Assembly: GCA_900112995.1 (NCBI GenBank)
Contig: FONU01000019.1
Coordinates: 16,639 to 80,638 of the forward strand
Direction: 5' to 3'
DNA length: 64,000 bases
Origin: [Lactobacillus] rogosae
Lineage (GTDB): Bacteria > Bacillota > Clostridia > Lachnospirales > Lachnospiraceae
Shown: piece after piece, positions 62,645-64,000 of the stretch
Layout: every line of letters begins with the position of its first letter
Numbering within the stretch: position 1 is the stretch's first letter
Notes under the pieces: generated by a model
The model's database searches: none
What the model was told of the DNA's origin: nothing
The model's input: the letters and a program-made list of their open reading frames with translations, nothing else
Position numbers and translations under genes: made by a program

Positions 62645-63438
62645 CCCCTCCTTTCTGATATGACTTAGCGATTTCTTGCATCTCTTTCATCTTCTCCTTT
62701 GCTGTCGCAGTTCTTTTGCTGACTCCATTTACGCAAACCGGAATACATAACTCCAAGATTCTGTCATAGATACGCTTTTTGTCCAATGACTGCTCGTTTG
62801 TAAGCATGGATAAATGTAAGTTGGTTGTGATGATAAGAGGCTTACCAGAACGATATCTTCTGTCAATCACATTGAACACATTCTCCACTGCATACTCAGT
62901 TCCACGTTCCGCTCCAAGGTCATCAATAATAAGCAAGTCATATTTGACCAAAGCATCTATGTACTCATTCTTGTCCTCACAACAGAACAAATCATTGATG
63001 ATTGTTGCAAAGTTGGTCATCTTCACGGTATACTCCTTGTCTAGTAAAGCATTGGCAATACATGCTGCCATATATGATTTGCCGGTGCCAACACCACCCC
63101 AGAAGAGATAACCGATATTATCCTCAAGCATTAGTTTAAACTTATCTACATAGTTTCTGGCATGAACCATAGCCGGAACAGAACGGTCATCATTCTTAAA
63201 GTTCCATTCATACATCTTATTGTCCGCAAAGCAAATGGATCTATTACGACTAATTTTTTTCTTTGCGCTCTCTTTCACGGCGCTCCATTGTTTCTTGAAA
63301 ATTCTTTATGCGCATACATTCACACATTCTCGGATGACAGTCCATACCTAATACTGGTCCATTTGTAAATAACATCTCCAATGGTTCACCACACTTGTCA
63401 CAATATTTAATTTTCCTTGTAATTACTTTTTCACTCAT
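62631..63438 (-). pseudogene. DnaC-like helicase loader split at an A7 tract
   Basis: The first part (63438-63250) encodes a zinc-binding N-terminus, KYCDKCGEPLEMLFTNGP and CHPRMCECMRIKNF. The second part (from 63278 in another frame to 62631) encodes the AAA+ core with FWGGVGTGKSYMAACIANAL and LLIIDDLGAERGTEY. They meet at seven A in the coding strand (63253-63259 region); six A would join them as RERERKEKISRNRSICFAD, giving about 268 residues, the usual length of IstB/DnaC-like loaders. A short N-terminally truncated ATPase could still be made from the internal GTG. Confidence 0.75.
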
Positions 63439-63623
63439 AAACTTTCTCCTTCCTCAAAATCATAATTAGTGATTATCTTTGTATTATTCTTATAGTTATT
63501 AGAGGCTACTTTTCCGCCCCTTGAACCGACAATTTTCGAACCGTAATATGGTTTATTTTCTGCCCCAATTTGAGGCAGTTTTGTGTCCGTTACACTCGAC
63601 TCTGGAACCTTCACAAAAATCAT
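63435..63623 (-). CDS. Remnant or small protein upstream of DnaC-like gene
   Basis: The 62-residue frame (FVKVPESSVTDTKLPQIGAE, SKIVGSRGGKVASNNYKNN) overlaps the next start by 4 bases, so its end is natural. It has no ribosome site at its ATG, and the DNA just upstream is IS-derived, so it is probably the 3' end of a larger gene, perhaps the replication initiator that usually precedes dnaC in such elements. Confidence 0.4.
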   Translation of the reverse strand: MIFVKVPESSVTDTKLPQIGAENKPYYGSKIVGSRGGKVASNNYKNNTKIITNYDFEEGESL

Positions 63624-63654
63624 ATTGGCTCGTTGTTGTGATATAATAAGTTAG

Positions 63655-64000
63655 CAAATGGGTTAACGAATACAAGGAAGAATGCCTTTATACCACCAGC
63701 ACAACCGCAAAATCTAATGAAGCAAAGGAAATCAGAAGATTAAATCAGCTTCTTAATGAAAAAGATAAAGAGATTGCTTTCTTAAAAAAAGCGGCGGCAT
63801 TCTTCGCGAAGGAAATCGATTAGTGGTATATCGATTCATCGATGACAATAAAAATATATTTGGTTTAAGATGGCTATGCCAGAAGTTTGGCATTAGTCCT
63901 AATTGTTATTACAACTACAAAAAGGATGCAAAGCGAAAATATCGTGAACGCTTAGCACATATCTTTGAGCTTATAAAGTATGTTTATTACAACAACAATC
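63655..64000 (+). mobile_element. Partial IS3-family transposase (orfA end, orfB start)
   Basis: The first frame reads WVNEYKEECLYTTSTTAKSN, EIRRLNQLLNEKDKEIAFLK and stops after FFAKEID at about 63823. It is the end of an IS3-type OrfA with its leucine-zipper helix. At TTAAAAAAAG (63782-63791) a -1 shift enters the OrfB frame, which continues VYRFIDDNKNIFGLRWLCQK, FGISPNCYYNYKKDAKRKY and is open at the window end. The 5' part of orfA is missing, so the copy is truncated on the left. Confidence 0.75.

Overview
The window reads as a chromosomal segment of a flagellated, AT-rich Gram-positive anaerobe of the Clostridia, most likely a Lachnospiraceae gut bacterium (Roseburia/Eubacterium/Lachnospira-like). 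This is inferred from Bacillus-type gene order (comFC-yvyF-flgM-flgN-flgK-flgL-fliW-csrA ... flaG-fliD-fliS-fliT position, and mbl-flhO-flhP with spoIIID nearby), an S-box metK leader, low GC, and Tn916-type integrases. No rRNA or tRNA was seen, so the species is not fixed.

Layout. (1) 1-23174: a surface-glycan/flagellin-modification island, almost all on the minus strand. It holds a radical SAM protein (cut by the window edge), two methyltransferases (one split at a G7 tract), a B12-dependent mutase-like protein, an opine-dehydrogenase-like protein, an ATP-grasp ligase, a DegT aminotransferase, five GT2/CgeB-type glycosyltransferases, an epimerase, an IspD-like and a TagD-like cytidylyltransferase (the latter fused to a Gfo/Idh oxidoreductase), a HisC-like aminotransferase, a CDP-glycerol-transferase-like protein and four LicD proteins. 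(2) 23246-36679: late flagellar genes, with two short flagellins, a FliT-position chaperone, FliS, FliD, FlaG, CsrA, FliW, FlgL, two tandem FlgK, FlgN, FlgM and YvyF, plus sigma-28-like promoters and leader hairpins carrying CsrA-type GGA motifs. (3) 36708-48979: ComFC, RecD2, rod proteins, MreB/Mbl, MetK with its SAM riboswitch, a divergent HD-GYP protein, a candidate structured RNA, enolase, SpoIIID and a low-molecular-weight phosphatase. (4) 49113-59058: a GC-rich integrative mobilizable element (int, xis, VapE, frameshifted primase, MobA/L relaxase, RepA_N-like, XRE, TnpV) bracketed by a roughly 27-bp direct repeat. (5) About 59300 to the end: a second, AT-richer element next to it, with related int and xis genes, a HigBA-like toxin-antitoxin pair, a split DnaC-like loader, a truncated gene and part of an IS3-family element.

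How the parts work together. The flagellar block makes filament, cap, junction proteins and their chaperones. FlgM (anti-sigma-28) and FliW/CsrA (flagellin sensing) time late expression. The island directly downstream of flagellin probably builds and attaches a filament glycan carrying phosphodiester-linked, methylated and amino-acid-like groups. The two mobile elements sit just upstream of the phosphatase gene and look partly decayed: two genes are frameshifted, one is truncated, and the toxin lacks an ordinary start codon.
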